The notes under the pieces were generated by a model. The model worked only from the letters and a program-made list of their open reading frames with translations, had not been told where the DNA came from and searched no databases. Source: Acinetobacter seifertii (GTDB taxonomy: Bacteria; Pseudomonadota; Gammaproteobacteria; Pseudomonadales; Moraxellaceae). From it: a stretch of 64,000 nt of DNA. Of this stretch, positions 36,932 to 46,598 are shown piece after piece (position 1 is the stretch's first letter; each line of letters opens with the position of its first letter). The translations under genes and the position numbers were made by a program. The stretch lies in assembly GCF_000368065.1 (NCBI RefSeq), contig NZ_KB851200.1, positions 124,001 to 188,000 of the forward strand, given 5' to 3'.

Positions 36932-38011
36932 ATGCGCGCGTACAATTTCTGTGCTGGTCCTGCTGCATTACCTACTGCCGTTTTAGAAAAAGCTCAACAA
37001 GAATTGTTGGATTGGCAAGGTAAAGGTCTATCCATCATGGAAATGAGTCACCGTAGTGCTGACTATGTTGCTGTGGCTGAAAAAGCTGAAGCTGACTTGC
37101 GTAAGCTTATGAATATTCCTGAAAACTATAAAGTGCTATTTTTACAAGGCGGTGCGTCATTACAATTTTCAGCAATTCCTTTAAATCTGCTTGGTAAAAA
37201 TAACAAAGCAGATTATATCCATACAGGAATTTGGTCTGAAAAAGCGTTAAAAGAAGCAAAACGCTATGGCGATATTAATGCTGTCGAAGCAGGCATTAAA
37301 GTAGATGGTAAGTTCGCAATTTCTGATCAAAGCGAATGGAACTTATCTGATAATGCTGCTTATGTTCACTATGCAGATAATGAAACAATTGGTGGTTTAC
37401 AGTTTGCAGGTATTCCTGATGTTAAAGCACCACTTGTTTGTGACTATTCATCAAGTATTTTATCTGCTCCATTAGATGTGACCAAGTTCGGTTTAATCTA
37501 TGCTGGTGCACAAAAAAATATTGGTCCTGCTGGTTTAACAATCGTTATTGTTCGTGATGATTTACTTGACCAAGCTAAACCAGAAATTCCAAGCATTTTA
37601 AAATATGGTGATCAAGCGAAAAATGGTTCTATGGTAAATACACCATCGACTTATGCTTGGTACTTGTCTGGTTTAGTATTCGAATGGTTGCTAGAGCAGG
37701 GTGGGGTAGATGCTATTCATAAAGTTAACCTTGAAAAAGCTCAGTTACTTTATGGTTATATCGATTCAAGTGATTTTTATAATAACCCGATTGCTATTCC
37801 AAACCGTTCAATTATGAATGTACCATTCACTTTGGCAGATGAGGCTTTAGAAAAGCAATTCTTGAAAGAAGCTGAAGAAAATCATTTGTTGAACTTGGCA
37901 GGTCATCGCTCAGTAGGCGGTATGCGTGCAAGTATTTATAACGCAGTTCCATTAGAAGGCGTTCAAGCACTTATTCGCTTTATGGATGATTTTGCTAAAC
38001 GTAATGGTTAA
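36932..38011 (+). CDS. serC: Phosphoserine aminotransferase
   Basis: A 359-residue class V PLP aminotransferase for serine synthesis (3-phosphohydroxypyruvate to phosphoserine), which also acts in PLP synthesis after PdxB. Start MRAYNFCAGPAALPTAVLEKAQQELLDW is typical; FLQGGASLQFS binds the cofactor phosphate; the Schiff-base lysine is in GAQKNIGPAG; the end GHRSVGGMRASIYNAVPLEGVQALIRFM matches the family. A strong terminator follows. Confidence 0.97.
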   Translation: MRAYNFCAGPAALPTAVLEKAQQELLDWQGKGLSIMEMSHRSADYVAVAEKAEADLRKLMNIPENYKVLFLQGGASLQFSAIPLNLLGKNNKADYIHTGIWSEKALKEAKRYGDINAVEAGIKVDGKFAISDQSEWNLSDNAAYVHYADNETIGGLQFAGIPDVKAPLVCDYSSSILSAPLDVTKFGLIYAGAQKNIGPAGLTIVIVRDDLLDQAKPEIPSILKYGDQAKNGSMVNTPSTYAWYLSGLVFEWLLEQGGVDAIHKVNLEKAQLLYGYIDSSDFYNNPIAIPNRSIMNVPFTLADEALEKQFLKEAEENHLLNLAGHRSVGGMRASIYNAVPLEGVQALIRFMDDFAKRNG

Positions 38012-38022
38012 GTAAATCAAAT

Positions 38023-38052
38023 AAATAAAGCCCTCGAAAGAGGGCTTTATTT
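38023..38052. terminator. Terminator after serC
   Basis: A 13-bp stem AAATAAAGCCCTC / GAGGGCTTTATTT with a GAAA tetraloop; symmetrical, so it may also end the minus-strand small gene at 38070. Confidence 0.88.
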
Positions 38053-38069
38053 ATTGTGCAATTTATTCA

Positions 38070-38216
38070 TTAAAAAGGGGCGAAACCAAATTGATGAATC
38101 ATCATCGCGGCTAAGAACATACCTAAAACAAAAAAGCAAAACGCACCAGTATCGACCCTTATACGTGGGTTACTAGTTTGAATGAGGCTGGTGGTTTGTT
38201 CAGGTATAATCTTCAT
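38070..38216 (-). CDS. Putative 48-residue single-pass membrane peptide
   Basis: An open frame of 48 codons, ATG 38216 to TAA 38070, encoding MKIIPEQTTSLIQTSN... then a hydrophobic stretch AFCFFVLGMFLAAMMIHQFG (residues 25-44) and the end FAPF. An AGG lies 8 nt before the ATG. It fills nearly all of the space between the serC terminator and the next minus-strand gene, whose stop is only 34 bp upstream, so the two may be co-transcribed. Not recognised; short length means it could be chance. Confidence 0.5.
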   Translation of the reverse strand: MKIIPEQTTSLIQTSNPRIRVDTGAFCFFVLGMFLAAMMIHQFGFAPF

Positions 38217-38249
38217 TCAATAGCCTAATTTTTAAAATATTAGTGAAAT

Positions 38250-39191
38250 TCAATTAGTTTCACTATTTTTAGCATAAATATTCGCCTGAATCCAGATATT
38301 ACCGCGAATATATTCACCAATATTAAAGTTTTTGTACAAATCATTTTGGGTCGCAATGCGCACTAATATGGCAGGAAGATCATCTTCTAAAACTAAAGTG
38401 ACATCATAAAGAGTATATTCTGCTCCCATAAATGACATTGAAGTTTTACCTACAATATTACCTTGAAACCAAGCTTCATCTTCCTGACCAAGATTTTCTC
38501 CATATAAATATGCAACCATTTTAGAAAAATCGACCGTTACAGGCTCATGATCTTCCTCAGTTTTTGGTTGCCATTCATTAATGAGCTCTTGTAGGTTTTC
38601 AGGTGCAATTCCATTATGTTCAGTCAAAATTGCATTTAACGCACGGTGGTGTTTAATAGATGCTGGGTCATCTACAACAATGGTTTCACCAGCAGGGACT
38701 GGTTCTAACTCATAAGCCCATGCATTAAATTGAACTTGATAAGTTTGGGTTTTGTCATATTGACAACGATTAACACTAAATAAATTATCAAATGCATAAA
38801 CAGTCGTATTTTTATTTAATCTTAAACTTAATACTGCCTGAGTTGCTGAGTCACAAGTAATGATGCGCTCAATTTGCGCATTATATTGATAAGGACTTTC
38901 AAAACTAGGAAATGCTGTTTTTAGTGCGCGCGGTTTTTGATTTTCAACCGCAATAATTTGGTTAATGGTGACATTCTGTCCTTGAGGACCTTGAATCAGC
39001 CAGAAAGATTGATCCATCTCATCTTCATGCTGACATAAGCCCATTGGCATTACAGGTGCATCAAGCGCCAGTCCAAGCCATTTTGGTACATCTGTCTCTG
39101 GATGGGAGGTTAATAGATTCCAATGCTCGCCATGACTACCAAAATTTTGGTCGTTTACCGTAATAACTTCTGGACTGTTTTGATTTTTCAT
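38250..39191 (-). CDS. Unrecognised cytoplasmic protein
   Basis: A protein of 313 residues from ATG 39191, or 335 from an in-frame TTG at 39257; neither start has a good ribosome-binding site. There is no signal peptide or membrane segment; composition is acidic, with Gln/Asn. Sequence such as GLALDAPVMPMGLCQHEDEMDQSFWLIQGPQGQNVTI and the C-terminal NIGEYIRGNIWIQANIYA suggest beta-rich folding. I do not recognise a family. Upstream of the possible small membrane peptide on the same strand. Confidence 0.75.
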   Translation of the reverse strand: MKNQNSPEVITVNDQNFGSHGEHWNLLTSHPETDVPKWLGLALDAPVMPMGLCQHEDEMDQSFWLIQGPQGQNVTINQIIAVENQKPRALKTAFPSFESPYQYNAQIERIITCDSATQAVLSLRLNKNTTVYAFDNLFSVNRCQYDKTQTYQVQFNAWAYELEPVPAGETIVVDDPASIKHHRALNAILTEHNGIAPENLQELINEWQPKTEEDHEPVTVDFSKMVAYLYGENLGQEDEAWFQGNIVGKTSMSFMGAEYTLYDVTLVLEDDLPAILVRIATQNDLYKNFNIGEYIRGNIWIQANIYAKNSETN

Positions 39192-39465
39192 AAGTACGAT
39201 TGATGTTGGGTTTATCTCACTTGTTATATTAAATCGAGGGTAATTGCTATTTTTCAAGTCAACATGTGTAAATTCTCTTGTAAAAGCACATATTTAGTTA
39301 TCAAAAATCCTTCCAATCGATAAATCACTCGCTTTTAAGAGTGAATATGCTCGATTGTTAAGGTATTGTTAAAATTAAATTTAGAAAATAAGTTTTATAT
39401 TTAGCGCTATTCTCGAGTCTAATGCATCTGTTAGACTTATATTTTTAGTGGAAATAGAGAATAAC

Positions 39466-39933
39466 GTGCTGCCATTCAAGCTGTGGGTAGACGCAGATGC
39501 ATTACCTAAAATTTTGCGTGAAGTCATTTTACGAGCTTCAGATCGTTATCAGTTAGAAGTGATTTTTGTAGCCAATCAAAATGTCGGAATTACCCCATCG
39601 GTACGTATTAAATCAATACAGGTTTTAAGTGGAGCCGATCAGGCCGATCAGGAAATTGTAGACCGCATGTCTGAAAATGACATTGTCATTACACAGGATA
39701 TTCCGCTTGCTGCTCAAGTTATTGAAAAGGGTGGTATTGCGATTCATCCACGGGGTGAGATTTATACCACTGCAAATGTTAAGGCTCGTTTGCACTTACG
39801 TGATTTTATGGACACGCTGCGCGGCGCTGGTGTACAAACAGGAGGCCCACCTCCAATTTCAGAACGTGATAAGCGTGAGTTCTCGAGTTCACTCGACCAA
39901 ACGATTTTAAAGCAAAAACGTAAAACTGCTTAG
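39466..39933 (+). CDS. YaiI/YqxD (DUF188) family protein
   Basis: A 155-residue cytoplasmic DUF188 protein with a PIN-like nuclease fold: [49 protein letters not shown], and the highly conserved [25 protein letters not shown] 39466 is preferred because AGAGA lies just upstream and the protein then begins as E. coli YaiI does (xxIWVDADACP); GTG 39448 has no such site. Function unknown. Ten bp before the DMT transporter gene, so probably co-transcribed. Confidence 0.88.
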   Translation: MLPFKLWVDADALPKILREVILRASDRYQLEVIFVANQNVGITPSVRIKSIQVLSGADQADQEIVDRMSENDIVITQDIPLAAQVIEKGGIAIHPRGEIYTTANVKARLHLRDFMDTLRGAGVQTGGPPPISERDKREFSSSLDQTILKQKRKTA

Positions 39934-39943
39934 TGAGCCTCTT

Positions 39944-40852
39944 ATGCCATCCCAAACCAACTTGGCTTCAACGTATGTGTTGCTTGTATTTATTTGGGCA
40001 ACGACGCCTTTAGCCATTGTATGGAGCGTGTCTGACTTACATGTTATGTGGGCTCTGCTGTTACGTTTTTATATAGCATTACCTCTTTCGGTTATCGTGT
40101 TATTAGTCTTAAAAACAGCTTTTCCGATTCATAAACAAGCTCTCCATAGTTATTTTGCAGGTTCTTTTAGTTTAATTGGCTCTCAAATTTTTACTTATGC
40201 TGCAACTCAGTATTTAAGTTCAGGCATGATTGCCCTCATGTTCGGTCTGGCACCTATTATGGCTGGTTTAATTGGTCGTTTCGGGTTTGGTCAGCATCTT
40301 TATAAACTACAGTGGCTTGGTATGGCGATTGCTGTTTGTGGCCTAGCAATCATTTGCTTAAATGGATCTGGTCAGCACGTGCATCCATTTGGCATTGTTT
40401 TAATGTTGATTAGTGTTTTCGTTTATTCATTTTCTATTTTTTGGGTAAAAAAAGTGAATGCCAAAATTCAACCTATGGCTCAGGCAACAGGCTCAATTTT
40501 GGTATCTTCACTTTTGGCGAGCTGCCTAATTCCATTTATTTGGCAATATGCACCGACCCATTTACCGCAAGCTAAATCTCTATTTGCTTTAATTTATACA
40601 GTGCTTATGGCCTCACTTTTGGCTATGTTCTGTTATTTCAAACTTGTACAAAATATAAAGGCAACCACTTTATCGCTTACCACCGTTATTACACCTATGT
40701 TAGCTATGGTGATTGGTGCTGTTTTAAATCATGAACATCTTTCGATGATGGTTTTTGTGGGGGCATTTATTATCTTGTTTGGTCTATTCCTTTATTTCTA
40801 TAAAGACATTCAGGCAAACCGTAATTTTGCTCAACATATTAAATCTAAATAG
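39944..40852 (+). CDS. DMT-superfamily (EamA) transporter
   Basis: A 302-residue membrane protein with ten predicted helices in two EamA repeats: first half VLLVFIWATTPLAIVWSVSDLHVMWALLLRFYIALP and GMIALMFGLAPIMAGLIG; second half ATTLSLTTVITPMLAMVIGAVLNHEHLSMMVFVGAFIILFGLFLY. Drug/metabolite exporters of this type vary widely in substrate, so none is proposed. Follows the YaiI-type gene by 10 bp. Confidence 0.88.
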   Translation: MPSQTNLASTYVLLVFIWATTPLAIVWSVSDLHVMWALLLRFYIALPLSVIVLLVLKTAFPIHKQALHSYFAGSFSLIGSQIFTYAATQYLSSGMIALMFGLAPIMAGLIGRFGFGQHLYKLQWLGMAIAVCGLAIICLNGSGQHVHPFGIVLMLISVFVYSFSIFWVKKVNAKIQPMAQATGSILVSSLLASCLIPFIWQYAPTHLPQAKSLFALIYTVLMASLLAMFCYFKLVQNIKATTLSLTTVITPMLAMVIGAVLNHEHLSMMVFVGAFIILFGLFLYFYKDIQANRNFAQHIKSK

Positions 40853-41099
40853 CAGAAGATGAGGGTAATTTGTTGAGCTTATTCATTAAATTGTTCTAAT
40901 TCGTAGCTAAATGCATGATCAAATTGATCTCATATCTTAAGTAGTAGAAAATAGCGCAGCAATATAATATTAGGATTGTTAAGGATAGGTCAGAACTTAC
41001 TGATTTTTAAACCTTAATACTGCATCTAACGATATGGCCAAATAGGAAGTGTAACTTGCATTTCTCTATTTTCCATCAATGACCTTGGATTTAGAAGGT

Positions 41100-42335
41100 A
41101 TGTTTAAACCAATCTCACTGTATATAGGGTTGAGATATACTCGCGCACGACGCAGTAATCATTTTATTTCTTTTATTGCATTAGTTTCCATGATCGGTTT
41201 GACACTTGGTGTTGCTGTACTGATCACGGTACTTTCTGTAATGAACGGTTTCGACCGCGAATTGAAAAATCGTGTTTTGGGAATGGTTCCGCAAGCGACA
41301 GTTTCATCGACGCAAATTCTTGCGGATTGGCCTGAACTGGTTAAACGAGTTGAAAAACATCCCCATGTCACTGGAGTTGCACCTTTTACCCAATTGCAAG
41401 GTATGTTAACTGCTCAAGGGCAAGTGGCTGGTATTATGGTGACGGGTATTGACCCAAAATATGAGAAGAATGTATCTATTATTCAAGATCATATTGTTGC
41501 TGGTAGCCTAGACTCACTGAAAAAAGGTGAGTTCGGTATTGTGCTTGGTAAAGACATGGCCGATTCACTTGGTTTACGTCTAAATGACAGCGTGACACTG
41601 GTTTTACCTGAAGCAACGCCATCTCCAGCAGGTGTAGTGCCTCGTTTTAAGCGCTTTAAAGTGGTTGGTATTTTCAGCGTAGGTGCTGAAGTGGACTCAA
41701 TGGTCGGGTACATTGCTTTATACGATGCATCGACTTTATTGCGTTTACCTGATGGTGCCCAAGGCGTTCGTTTAAAAATGGATGATATCTTTGCTGCTCC
41801 TCAAGTTGCCGACGATATTGTGAAAAACTTGCCAAGCAATTTCTATGCAACGAACTGGACCTATACACACGGTAATTTGTTTAACGCCATTCAAATGGAA
41901 AAAACATTAGTTGGTTTATTACTTGTACTGATTATTGTAGTTGCGGCATTTAATATTGTCTCTTCTTTGGTTATGGTGGTTACCGACAAAAAATCGGACA
42001 TTGCAATTTTACGTACTTTAGGTGCGTCACCATCTATGATTACTAAAATCTTTATGGTGCAAGGTACAGTGATTGGGGTAATTGGTACAGTTGCTGGCAC
42101 GGTTTTAGGTGTAATTTTGGCACTTACAATTAGCGATATTATTTCTTGGTTTAATAATGTGCTTGGACTTAATTTGTTCGATGCCTATTTTGTACATTAC
42201 TTACCTTCTTACTTAAGATGGCAAGATGTGACGATTATCGTAATTGTTTCTTTACTCTTAAGTTTCTTGGCAACTATTTATCCAGCACTTCGTGCAGCCA
42301 AAGTTCAACCTGCCGAGGCATTGCGTTATGAGTAA
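41100..42335 (+). CDS. lolC: Lipoprotein-releasing ABC transporter permease (LolC/E, probably LolF-like)
   Basis: A 411-residue inner-membrane permease that extracts outer-membrane lipoproteins and passes them to LolA. The N-terminal helix motif SLYIGLRYTRARRSNHFISFIALVSMIGLTLGVAVLITVLSVMNGFDREL, a periplasmic domain (about residues 50-260) and the C-terminal FtsX fold ending PAEALRYE are all present. ATG 41100 aligns with the E. coli LolC start (MxxPxxLxIGLRY); ATG 41079 adds seven residues. It overlaps lolD by 8 bp. No lolE follows lolD, which suggests the one-permease LolF arrangement. Confidence 0.92.
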   Translation: MFKPISLYIGLRYTRARRSNHFISFIALVSMIGLTLGVAVLITVLSVMNGFDRELKNRVLGMVPQATVSSTQILADWPELVKRVEKHPHVTGVAPFTQLQGMLTAQGQVAGIMVTGIDPKYEKNVSIIQDHIVAGSLDSLKKGEFGIVLGKDMADSLGLRLNDSVTLVLPEATPSPAGVVPRFKRFKVVGIFSVGAEVDSMVGYIALYDASTLLRLPDGAQGVRLKMDDIFAAPQVADDIVKNLPSNFYATNWTYTHGNLFNAIQMEKTLVGLLLVLIIVVAAFNIVSSLVMVVTDKKSDIAILRTLGASPSMITKIFMVQGTVIGVIGTVAGTVLGVILALTISDIISWFNNVLGLNLFDAYFVHYLPSYLRWQDVTIIVIVSLLLSFLATIYPALRAAKVQPAEALRYE

Positions 42336-43014
42336 AATCGTTTTAGAAGCAAAAGAGATTTATAAGCATTTTGATGACGGTAAATCTAAGGTTGAAGTCA
42401 TTAAAGGTCTTTCTTTACAGGTTGAAGCAGGGCAGTTTGTATCTATTGTCGGTGCAAGTGGTTCGGGTAAAAGTACTTTGTTGCATGCACTTGGTGGCTT
42501 AGAGCAACCAACTCAAGGGCAAGTATTTCTAAATGGACAGCGCTTTGATAACTTGGGTGAAGCAGAGCGTGGTTTCCAACGCAATAAATACCTTGGTTTT
42601 GTGTATCAATTTCACCACTTATTACCTGAGTTTTCTGCACTTGAAAATGTAGCAATGCCTTTAATGCTTCGAGCAGACAGTCAATTTAAGTCTGTAAAGG
42701 CACAAGCTGAGTATTTGCTAGATCGAGTTGGGCTATCTCATCGTATGGACCATAAACCAGGTGAACTTTCTGGTGGTGAGCGTCAACGTGTGGCTCTTGC
42801 TCGAGCATTGGTGACTAAGCCTGCGGTCGTTCTAGCTGATGAACCAACGGGTAATTTGGACCGTAAAACAGCTGTTGGTATTTTTGAGTTACTTACTGAT
42901 CTTAAGAAAGAACTAAACATGGCAATGCTCATTGTGACCCATGATGAGCAATTGGCTCAGGCGGCAGATTCTATCTTACATATGGAAGATGGTTTGTGGG
43001 TAAGCGGTTCTTAA
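42328..43014 (+). CDS. lolD: Lipoprotein-releasing system ATPase LolD
   Basis: A 228-residue ABC ATPase that powers LolCE/LolF. Walker A GASGSGKST, Q-loop YQFHHLLPEFSALENV (the LolD-specific hydrophobic segment), signature LSGGERQRVALARAL, Walker B VVLADEPTGNLD, and switch His VTHDEQLA are all intact. ATG 42328 lies in the end of the permease gene with GAGG upstream; a longer in-frame start at 42292 is not homologous. A terminator-like hairpin follows. Confidence 0.96.
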   Translation: MSKIVLEAKEIYKHFDDGKSKVEVIKGLSLQVEAGQFVSIVGASGSGKSTLLHALGGLEQPTQGQVFLNGQRFDNLGEAERGFQRNKYLGFVYQFHHLLPEFSALENVAMPLMLRADSQFKSVKAQAEYLLDRVGLSHRMDHKPGELSGGERQRVALARALVTKPAVVLADEPTGNLDRKTAVGIFELLTDLKKELNMAMLIVTHDEQLAQAADSILHMEDGLWVSGS

Positions 43015-43038
43015 AAAATTGTCATTAAATCACATTGT

Positions 43039-43066
43039 TAAAGCCCACTCAGTTGGGCTTTAATTT
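43039..43066 (+). terminator. Terminator of the lolC-lolD operon
   Basis: A 9-bp stem TAAAGCCCA / TGGGCTTTA with a 6-nt loop, followed by ATTTT. Confidence 0.75.
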
Positions 43067-43097
43067 TGCCCCTAAAATGATAATCACAAGATTTTGA

Positions 43098-45530
43098 ATG
43101 TTTAAAATTATTCTATTGGGGTGGATTTGCGGTATTGCATTAATGGGTATTCATTTACCTTTAATCATGCAATATGGAGAAGTAGCTAAGGTTTTACTTT
43201 TACTTGCCTTTATTTTTTATCTTTTTAGACGCTCAGTATTCGTTGGCCGACCACTTCTAAAGGCTATTTATTGCCTGTTATGTACAACAAGTCTGTTTAT
43301 TGTCGGGTATCAATATGCCGAGAATGCACTGATCGAACGCTTACAACAAAGAGAAACGGATTCAAAGAATCTCGATATTATTGTTTATATAAAGCAACTC
43401 AGTGAAGAAAAAGACAATAAAGTTCAACAAACTGGACAAGTATTAAACTTATCTAAAGAATCAGTAAATTGGCTGTTGTATTTAAAAAATGATAATCAGG
43501 ATGTGTTGAAGGGCAGTCAAGAACTTGAATTAGGCCATTACTATCAACTATCTGGAAAAATAAAACCTGCTCATAGTTATGCCACAACAGGAGCTTTTGA
43601 TCAGGAAAAGTGGTTTATTCAGCGAAATATAATGTCTGGATTTACTGTTCAGCATATTGAACCTTTAAGCCTTGATGAGATCTATCGATTAGGATATCAA
43701 CAGCATTTAAGAGGACAGCAGTCCTTTTTTAATAGATTTCATTTAAATATAGAAAAGCTTCGCTTAACTTTTAGGTATCTATTACACAATTCTTCATTAC
43801 AGCAAAAGGGCCTACTTTTAGCTTTGCTGACTGGTGATGAAAGTCTTTTATCAGATGAAACTCAACTACAATTTAAACAATTAGGAATTGCTCACTTATT
43901 GGCGATTTCGGGTCCACATGTACTTATTTTTGCCATCATGTTTTCTTGGGTGTGCCATCAACTCATTTGTCGTTATTACCCTCAAATTTATTTATGGAAA
44001 CCCAAACAAGTTTTATTGGCTGTACCATTCAGTTTCGGGGTTTTAATTTATACAGCTTTTGTTGGGTTTGAAATTCCTGCACTACGGACATTGTTGTCAG
44101 TCTCTATATTTATTTCCTTCCTAATATTAAAACAACCCCTTAAACCATTTGCATTACTTGTATATAGCGCCAGTCTACTGTTGCTAATGGATCCGTTTAG
44201 TGTCCTCTCTGCAGGTTTTTGGCTGTCTTATGGGGCATGCTTTATTTTATTAAGAATTTACCAAACTATAGTGCAGTTACCTGAGCAACATTTTTTAAGT
44301 CTGAGTTCAAAACTGATTATTATGAGTAAGGTGTTAATTGAGTCTCAAGGCAAAATATTTATTGCATTGAGTCCTTTAACCTTACTTTTCTTTCAACAAA
44401 TTTCTTGGGTTGCTCCATTAACCAATATTGTTGCGGTGCCTATTGTTGGTGGTGTTATTGTCCCTTTAAATATTTTGGCTGCTTGTGCATGGTTTATCGT
44501 CAAACCATTCGGGAATATGCTATTTCAGTTTAATGATATTTTACTCAGTATCTTACTAAGTTGCCTAACCTTATTAGAAAAACTCTCTTTACCACTACAA
44601 GGTATAAGCTTGACGCCACTGGCTTTATTCGCAGTGAGTTTAGGTATCCTTATTTTATTTTTGCCTAAAGGCGTTTTCCCAAAAACGTGGGGATTACTCT
44701 GTTGTTTACCCCTAATTGTAGTGAATAAAACGAACCAGCAAATTCAGCTTCATATTTTAGATGTTGGACAGGGGCAGGCTATTTTGTTGCAGCAGCCTGA
44801 ACAAAACTGGCTAATTGATACAGGTGGTTCCTACGATGAAAAAAAATTCAGTATCGGTCAAAATGTTGTAGTCCCTTTTTTACGCCAACAAGGAGTTAAA
44901 CAATTAGATCGTGTTGTATTGTCTCATCTTGACCAAGATCATAGTGGCGCTTTTCCAGCCATTCAGCAGGAGATTCCTGTAAAGCAGGTTCTCTCAAATG
45001 AGCAATCTTCAAATACTCTCAAACAGTCATTTCAATATTGTCATCAAGGTCAACACTGGCAATATCCAGAGGTGGATATCCAAGTTTTATGGCCTAAACA
45101 AAAAGATTTAGTTTTTGTATCTTCTCAACAGAATCAATATTCCTGTGTGGTATATCTTCATTTCAAAGGAGTCAGTGGTTACCAAAATTTTCTGATTATG
45201 GGAGATGCAGGCTGGGAAGCAGAGTACGAGCTGTTAAAAGACTATCCAAGCTTAAAAGTAGATGTTTTGATATTGGGTCATCATGGAAGCAAGCACAGCT
45301 CTGCTTATGATTTCTTAGCAACTTTAAAACCAAAACTGGCAATTGCATCAGCAGGGTTTGATAACCGTTATGGCCATCCTAGCCAAGAGGTTATCAATCG
45401 TTTAAAAGCCCTTCATATCCCACTTAAAAGTACAGTAGAGCAAGGAAAGTTAAGTTTTGTTCTGGAAAGCCACAAAATGGTTTTACACGACCGACGTTTT
45501 GAGCGGCTATGGTTGCGTAGAGCTCTCTAA
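43098..45530 (+). CDS. comEC: DNA internalisation protein ComEC/Rec2
   Basis: An 810-residue competence channel that moves single-stranded DNA across the inner membrane in natural transformation. N-terminal helices and a DUF4131 domain (to about residue 200) are followed by the Competence domain (GLLLALLTGDESLLSDETQLQFKQLGIAHLLAISGPHV, then many helices to about 540), and a C-terminal metallo-beta-lactamase domain (LDVGQGQAILLQ, HLDQDHSGAF, LILGHHGSKHSS). The frame is full length, so transformation is not blocked at this gene. Ribosome-binding site poor. Its 3' end overlaps the convergent lpxM gene by 24 bp. Confidence 0.94.
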   Translation: MFKIILLGWICGIALMGIHLPLIMQYGEVAKVLLLLAFIFYLFRRSVFVGRPLLKAIYCLLCTTSLFIVGYQYAENALIERLQQRETDSKNLDIIVYIKQLSEEKDNKVQQTGQVLNLSKESVNWLLYLKNDNQDVLKGSQELELGHYYQLSGKIKPAHSYATTGAFDQEKWFIQRNIMSGFTVQHIEPLSLDEIYRLGYQQHLRGQQSFFNRFHLNIEKLRLTFRYLLHNSSLQQKGLLLALLTGDESLLSDETQLQFKQLGIAHLLAISGPHVLIFAIMFSWVCHQLICRYYPQIYLWKPKQVLLAVPFSFGVLIYTAFVGFEIPALRTLLSVSIFISFLILKQPLKPFALLVYSASLLLLMDPFSVLSAGFWLSYGACFILLRIYQTIVQLPEQHFLSLSSKLIIMSKVLIESQGKIFIALSPLTLLFFQQISWVAPLTNIVAVPIVGGVIVPLNILAACAWFIVKPFGNMLFQFNDILLSILLSCLTLLEKLSLPLQGISLTPLALFAVSLGILILFLPKGVFPKTWGLLCCLPLIVVNKTNQQIQLHILDVGQGQAILLQQPEQNWLIDTGGSYDEKKFSIGQNVVVPFLRQQGVKQLDRVVLSHLDQDHSGAFPAIQQEIPVKQVLSNEQSSNTLKQSFQYCHQGQHWQYPEVDIQVLWPKQKDLVFVSSQQNQYSCVVYLHFKGVSGYQNFLIMGDAGWEAEYELLKDYPSLKVDVLILGHHGSKHSSAYDFLATLKPKLAIASAGFDNRYGHPSQEVINRLKALHIPLKSTVEQGKLSFVLESHKMVLHDRRFERLWLRRAL

Positions 45531-46466
45531 AGCTTCAGCTTTGAGTTTATTAACAGTTTTAATCGCTTCTAAAGGGTCAATATTATAAACATTATCTAAA
45601 GCTGGGTTTGCTTTAAAGCGTTTATAGCTCCAGTGGTAGTGTTCTGGATATTTATGAATGAGCTGCTCAATTGCTTGGTGGATGACATAAGTACCATCGT
45701 CCGCAGAGCCTTCATAAATTTTCTCATTCATAGGTTCAATATGCATGGTAAAACCGTCATTTTCATTACGGATTGCATAGAGAAATAAAGCTTTCGCTTT
45801 TGTTTTTTGGATGAGTTTTGCACTTAAATTACTTGAAGCAAGTGGAACACCAAAATACTTCACCATATCTCCACCAATATTTGGAGTGTGGTCTGGCAAA
45901 ATGACTGTAGTTTCACCCTTTTTGAGTGCTTTAAAAATTTGTCTTACACCACTTTCATCGGTCGGAACTAAATTTGCTTGTTCACGACTGCGAGCTTCTC
46001 GTACAAAACGATCAGCATCATCATTTTTGACTGGTTTATATAAAATGGTCATTGATGTGAACTGGGCGCACCATGCATTCATGACTTCCCATGTACCAAA
46101 ATGTGGGACGACTAATACAACACCTTTTTTTTCAGCTAGTGCATCATGAAAATATTGTTCACCTTCTATACGATGGATGCGATCAATGTTTTCTTGATTA
46201 GATGAACCCCAAATACTTAAAAACTCAAAATATGAGGTCAGCTCATTTCTTACAGCTTTTTCTGTAATCGCTATACGCTGTTGCGGTGTTAAATGGGGCA
46301 GAGCAATTCTTAAATTAAGTTCTATACTTTTTGATGTTCTGGTAATTTTTAGAGTATTTACTACGCCAGCCAATATACGAGCAATAGAACGCCCAAATTG
46401 AATAGGTAGTCGGCTAAATGTTTTGAGTAATTGATAGTTCATGCTTTTTGAATCTGGTCTAGTCAT
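45507..46466 (-). CDS. lpxM: Late lipid A acyltransferase (LpxL/LpxM family), probably LpxM
   Basis: A 319-residue membrane-associated acyltransferase of the HtrB/MsbB family that adds secondary fatty acyl chains to lipid A. The catalytic H(x4)E is in VPHFGTWEVMNAW (about residues 116-128); ILPDHTPNIGG and the C-terminal EHYHWSYKRFK are family motifs. I recall the A. baumannii LpxM gene in this neighbourhood (between comEC and an S49 peptidase), hence the symbol; LpxL cannot be excluded from sequence reading alone. ATG 46466 and 46442 are both possible starts with weak ribosome-binding sites. Confidence 0.82.
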   Translation of the reverse strand: MTRPDSKSMNYQLLKTFSRLPIQFGRSIARILAGVVNTLKITRTSKSIELNLRIALPHLTPQQRIAITEKAVRNELTSYFEFLSIWGSSNQENIDRIHRIEGEQYFHDALAEKKGVVLVVPHFGTWEVMNAWCAQFTSMTILYKPVKNDDADRFVREARSREQANLVPTDESGVRQIFKALKKGETTVILPDHTPNIGGDMVKYFGVPLASSNLSAKLIQKTKAKALFLYAIRNENDGFTMHIEPMNEKIYEGSADDGTYVIHQAIEQLIHKYPEHYHWSYKRFKANPALDNVYNIDPLEAIKTVNKLKAEALESSTQP

Positions 46467-46598
46467 CTATAGCAGTAGAGAGGAAACAACAAGTAAAAAA
46501 AGACAAAAATATTATAAATGAAATCATATTATTTAGACAGTTTTTATCAAATCAATGTATATAATGACATCATTTCGATTGATTTGGATTGGAATTTT

